64,000 bases of DNA, taken from NCBI RefSeq assembly GCF_019649055.1, contig NW_026570351.1, positions 186,001-250,000 of the forward strand, given 5' to 3'. The notes under the pieces were generated by a model. It saw only the letters and a list, made by a program, of their open reading frames with translations. It had not been told where the DNA came from and made no database searches. Origin of the DNA: Paramacrobiotus metropolitanus (Eukaryota; Tardigrada; Eutardigrada; Parachela; Macrobiotidae). Shown here piece after piece: positions 61,140 to 64,000 of this stretch; within the stretch, counting starts at the first letter, position 1, and every line of letters starts with the position of its first letter. The translations under genes were made by a program, and so were the position numbers.

Positions 61140-61890
61140 TTCTAACCCCAAGATCTCCACCCAAACCCCATCGGAAACCGACGGTGTTGCCAGTAACCCT
61201 CCTAGCGCAGTTCATTCTTCTCACAGCAACTTGAGTCGCAGTGTCCAGTCCCGTGAGAGACTATCCTATGTCTTATCCAACATCTGGTCCCGTCAATTAT
61301 CCGGTGCATCGGACAAACTCCAGCATCCAAGCGGACAGCAAGAACAACGTAGATACTGCGGCGAGAACGCGCCGTACAGTCTACGTTGTTCTTGCTGAAA
61401 CGCTGCACTATCTACGCTGTTTTTGAAACCCAGATCGACGAATTTTATCTGGAGGACATCTCTTTGGAACTGAAGAAATCGCAACCGTATCAGTCTACGA
61501 ACAACCCGCATCTACAACTTATCCGGGAATCTTCGCAATCCACACTAACAGAAAAACGCATCGTGGCGGAATCAGTCTCCACTCTACGCACATGTGAACG
61601 GCTTCTCAAGTTCCACCAAGCGGAGGTTCAGCATTCGGCTTCTGAACAGAGCGTTCGATCCGCGACCGCCAGATCATCATTGCAGAGCCCATGGCGCAGA
61701 AATCCTGTCTGCATGGTTTGTTCGGCAAATCGACAAAACAGAAGTATCCCATTCCGTCAACAGTCCGGAAGTCATGTCCACATAATCGTTATTATCGTCC
61801 GGCAGTGACATGCTTCCGGTGTATCGCTCACCCGCATCAGATGGCTTTGATGCTAGCAGAGTACCGCGCGATAAAGGTCAAGAACCTGTA
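61140..61890 (+). other. Coding-like fragments of unknown origin
   Basis: The plus strand has stretches with protein-like composition in changing frames: GVASNPPSAVHSSHSNLSRS and RLSYVLSNIWSRQLSGASDK near 61175-61320, and an ORF at 61386-61808 with DEFYLEDISLELKKSQPYQ. They may be remains of one gene. I recognise no family. A long hairpin lies within (61336-61397). Confidence 0.3.
61336..61397. repeat. 28-bp-arm hairpin
   Basis: The arms 61336-61363 and 61370-61397 start and end with CAGCAAGAACAACGTAGA and its reverse complement (18 perfect pairs), then continue with about 10 more positions with few mismatches around a 6-base loop (AGAACG). Confidence 0.85.
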
Positions 61891-62880
61891 ATTCTTCGCT
61901 AAAGCGGCACTGCCAGTGTCGTCTGCCAATTTGGCGGCGGGTGATCGTCGCGATGGTCATGCAGCTCATGCCTTTTCCTTCGGATATGCTACCGACCTGC
62001 AATGTTTTGCTGAGTCGTTTTGGAGGTCATTTGGATTTATTTTAGGACGGGTAAGAAACATCTGATTCTGTGGCTTGCCTGAACTCTAGTTACACTTATG
62101 TGCTGTAATTACCGCATGGCATGAGTCCGCATGGCATGGAATATTATCTCTCTTTGAACGTATAGTATATTTGACTTGTAAAATGGGCAGTATGAAAGGA
62201 GGTGAACGATAAAGCCACTCGATTCAAGTGCATTCGCAAAGCTCTGCAACTTTACAGTTTAAAAAAATGCTTTTTTAATTTCTGAGATTTTTTAGACCTG
62301 GTCTTAAGTTCCAAACGTAATGCCAGAACTTTTATGCCGTGTAAAACACCATATGAGAAGCGTATTCATGTAGGTTCAGAGGATTGATTCATATAAGGTC
62401 ACTTTCCGTGTACATGTAATAGTTTGTATCTGAACCTTTTGCCACCTTATTTCACCCTACCGGAAAATTCGTACACAATATGTTAATAATTTTCATTAAT
62501 ACGTACGCATCATCTGGCTACGTAAGTTACTTACGATTAGACGGACTTACACCACAGTTTGGTGAACCGAATAGTCGCCTGCCCTATAGGGGGAATGCGA
62601 CGGCCAGATCTCAAGTGGTGCAAGTCCGGTTAGCGACTAAAGTAAGGCTGCACACTCTGTACCCGGTCATTTCCTTCCGCCATAGGATAAACCATGAGGT
62701 TTTGTTCGTTAGCTATGGGCACCACAAATAAATCTAGTCAAGTGCATGTTTAACGTATGATCATGCAATAAACGACAGACTGCTTACAGGTTTAAACGAC
62801 ACTGTAACATGTGCCATCAGTTCCTCCGCCTCCCTCAGGTAACACGCTTCGATCAGGTAAGGCCACCGACCGAATCATCT
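61891..62880. other. Intergenic DNA without a recognised gene
   Basis: An 83-codon ORF at 62480-62731 (plus) has no known motif. Otherwise nothing seen. Confidence 0.4.
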
Positions 62881-62921
62881 TCCACGGTTAACTTTAGAGC
62901 TGTCTCCTTGTTTTATAGAAT

Positions 62922-63420
62922 TCGGGCATGAGATGCAGTTTCAGGACCACTTAATGACCCGCATCCGCTCTAGCGAAGAAACCATTCAGCATCTCTGTAC
63001 CGTCCACGCGTTCGTCCTGACCGAGGCCCGCCGGGATATTTTCGATTTCAACGACCCATCGACCCGTTGCGGGAGGACGTAGTGACCCCGGATGACCGGG
63101 ACGTGTGTGCCGCGCAGCTGAAGGACATTCTGTCTGCCAAGAAAGAAACCAGGCTGACTAGCTGCGTACGGAACAATCCGGCCATCTTGATGAAGGACAT
63201 CCATGCGCTGCTTCTAGAATTGCGCTCCTTTAGAACATCGTCAAAACCCTGCGCCACGCCGTTAAAAGCGTTGCAGTGTTTGTGGAGGATACCGCACATC
63301 TGTCGGCGCAAAGCCAGTATGTGGCACGGCAGCCGACGTCCATTCCTGAGATAAAGTATACGCTACGGGAAGCATCTGCAACTGGAAATTTAACAACACA
63401 TGCGTATAACTGTATATCAG
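62922..63420 (+). pseudogene. Exon-like coding fragment, frameshifted, unknown
   Basis: After a pyrimidine-rich acceptor-like TTGTTTTATAG, the plus strand reads FGHEMQFQDHLMTRIRSSEE and LTEARRDIFDF. It then shifts frame to LREDVVTPDDRDVCAAQLKD, CVRNNPAILMKDIHALLLEL, and shifts again to NIVKTLRHAVKSVAVFVEDT and SIPEIKYTLREASATGN. The composition is helical, and coding signals persist through the two shifts, so it looks like a recently broken or misread exon. I do not recognise the protein. Confidence 0.4.
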
Positions 63421-63689
63421 CCTCGTCCTACGTGCATCTATAGTGATGTCCGATATTGCAAAGTGATGAAACATACCGGTAGGCCTTTTGCGCGCTAGCA
63501 AAATTCGCTATTAGTAGGGAAAAAATCGCAATAAAGGCTGTTTTTGCCACCTGTAAGCGGCAGCTGTGTGTGGGCGAAATACCTTCGGGACTTTCTGAAA
63601 TGCAGGCCGTTAACGTAAAAACAAACACCTAACGGGCGGCCACCTCGCGGGAGGCGGCCAACTGGCAGGCGGGATCTCTGCAAATATTC

Positions 63690-64000
63690 AATTCTAAATA
63701 CTACCGCCTACGAGCAAGCTGTAAATGTCGGTTGGGCGCAGTTGGGCGCATATTTATAACATACACCTGACTCTAAATCCCACCTCCTACGAGCTGGCAG
63801 TAAGTGTTAGTTGGGCGCAGTTAGGCGCATATTTATAACACACACCTGACTCTAAATCCCACCTCCTGCGAGCTGGCAGTAAGTGTTAGTTGGGCGCAGT
63901 TGGGCGCATATTTATAACACACACCTGACTCCAAATGCCACCTCCTACGAGCTGGCAGTAACTGTTGGTTGGGCGCAGTTGGGCGCATATTGATCGTAAG
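63690..64000. repeat. 79-80 bp satellite reaching the window edge
   Basis: GGGCGCATATTTATAAC starts near 63744, 63824 (as AGGCGCATATTTATAAC) and 63902, and a fourth copy begins near 63982. The word TTGGGCGCAGTTGGGCGCAT is duplicated inside each unit. The array continues past the end of the window. Confidence 0.9.

Overview
The window looks like a repeat-rich stretch of nuclear DNA from an invertebrate animal. The signs are spliced genes with GT-AG and a few GC-AG introns, TATA boxes, an animal-type UBR7 gene, a muscarinic-receptor-like pseudogene, a Helitron of the Helentron type with an OTU domain, a Tc1/mariner element and non-LTR retrotransposon fragments. I cannot name the species from sequence alone; a small ecdysozoan such as a tardigrade is only a guess. 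There are no operons or other bacterial features.

Layout. 1-1000: GC-rich, with a diverged tandem duplication. 1020-1760: degenerate GTCA-rich simple repeat. 2065-9602: a 14-exon Helitron/Helentron gene (HUH Rep, Pif1-like helicase, C-terminal OTU protease), broken by two frameshifts. 10400-26750: a large block of tandem and nested repeats. It holds five 1.15-1.26 kb macro-satellite units with inner 60-bp minisatellites, 3.2-kb units each with a cluster of near-perfect short hairpins, a repeated 150-200 codon gene-like ORF, a 158-bp tandem repeat and a retrotransposon remnant.

27200-45920: a tandem multigene family encoding small secreted Cys-rich proteins. Six loci (A-F) share a three-exon structure and a conserved promoter block. 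A and B are intact; C, D, E and F are broken. The array is interrupted by a 51-bp minisatellite plus a (TA)n tract, a Tc1/mariner element with perfect terminal repeats, and two LINE fragments. One LINE fragment sits between 38-bp inverted repeats, and the other replaces the 5' half of locus E.

46598-53218 (minus): UBR7, a putative E3 ubiquitin ligase with UBR box and PHD finger. One intron holds a tandem copy of the PHD exon region, and part of the UBR box could not be found. 53873-56191 (plus): a three-exon gene, divergent from UBR7, for a protein of a family I know mainly from bacteria and archaea, so a horizontal-transfer candidate. 59400-60080 (minus): remnant of a muscarinic acetylcholine receptor gene. 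61100-63400: coding-like fragments I do not recognise. 63700-64000: a 79-bp satellite running off the right edge.

Caution: many differences between repeat copies, and several gene frameshifts, are single-base changes in homopolymers, so some breaks may be consensus errors rather than biology.
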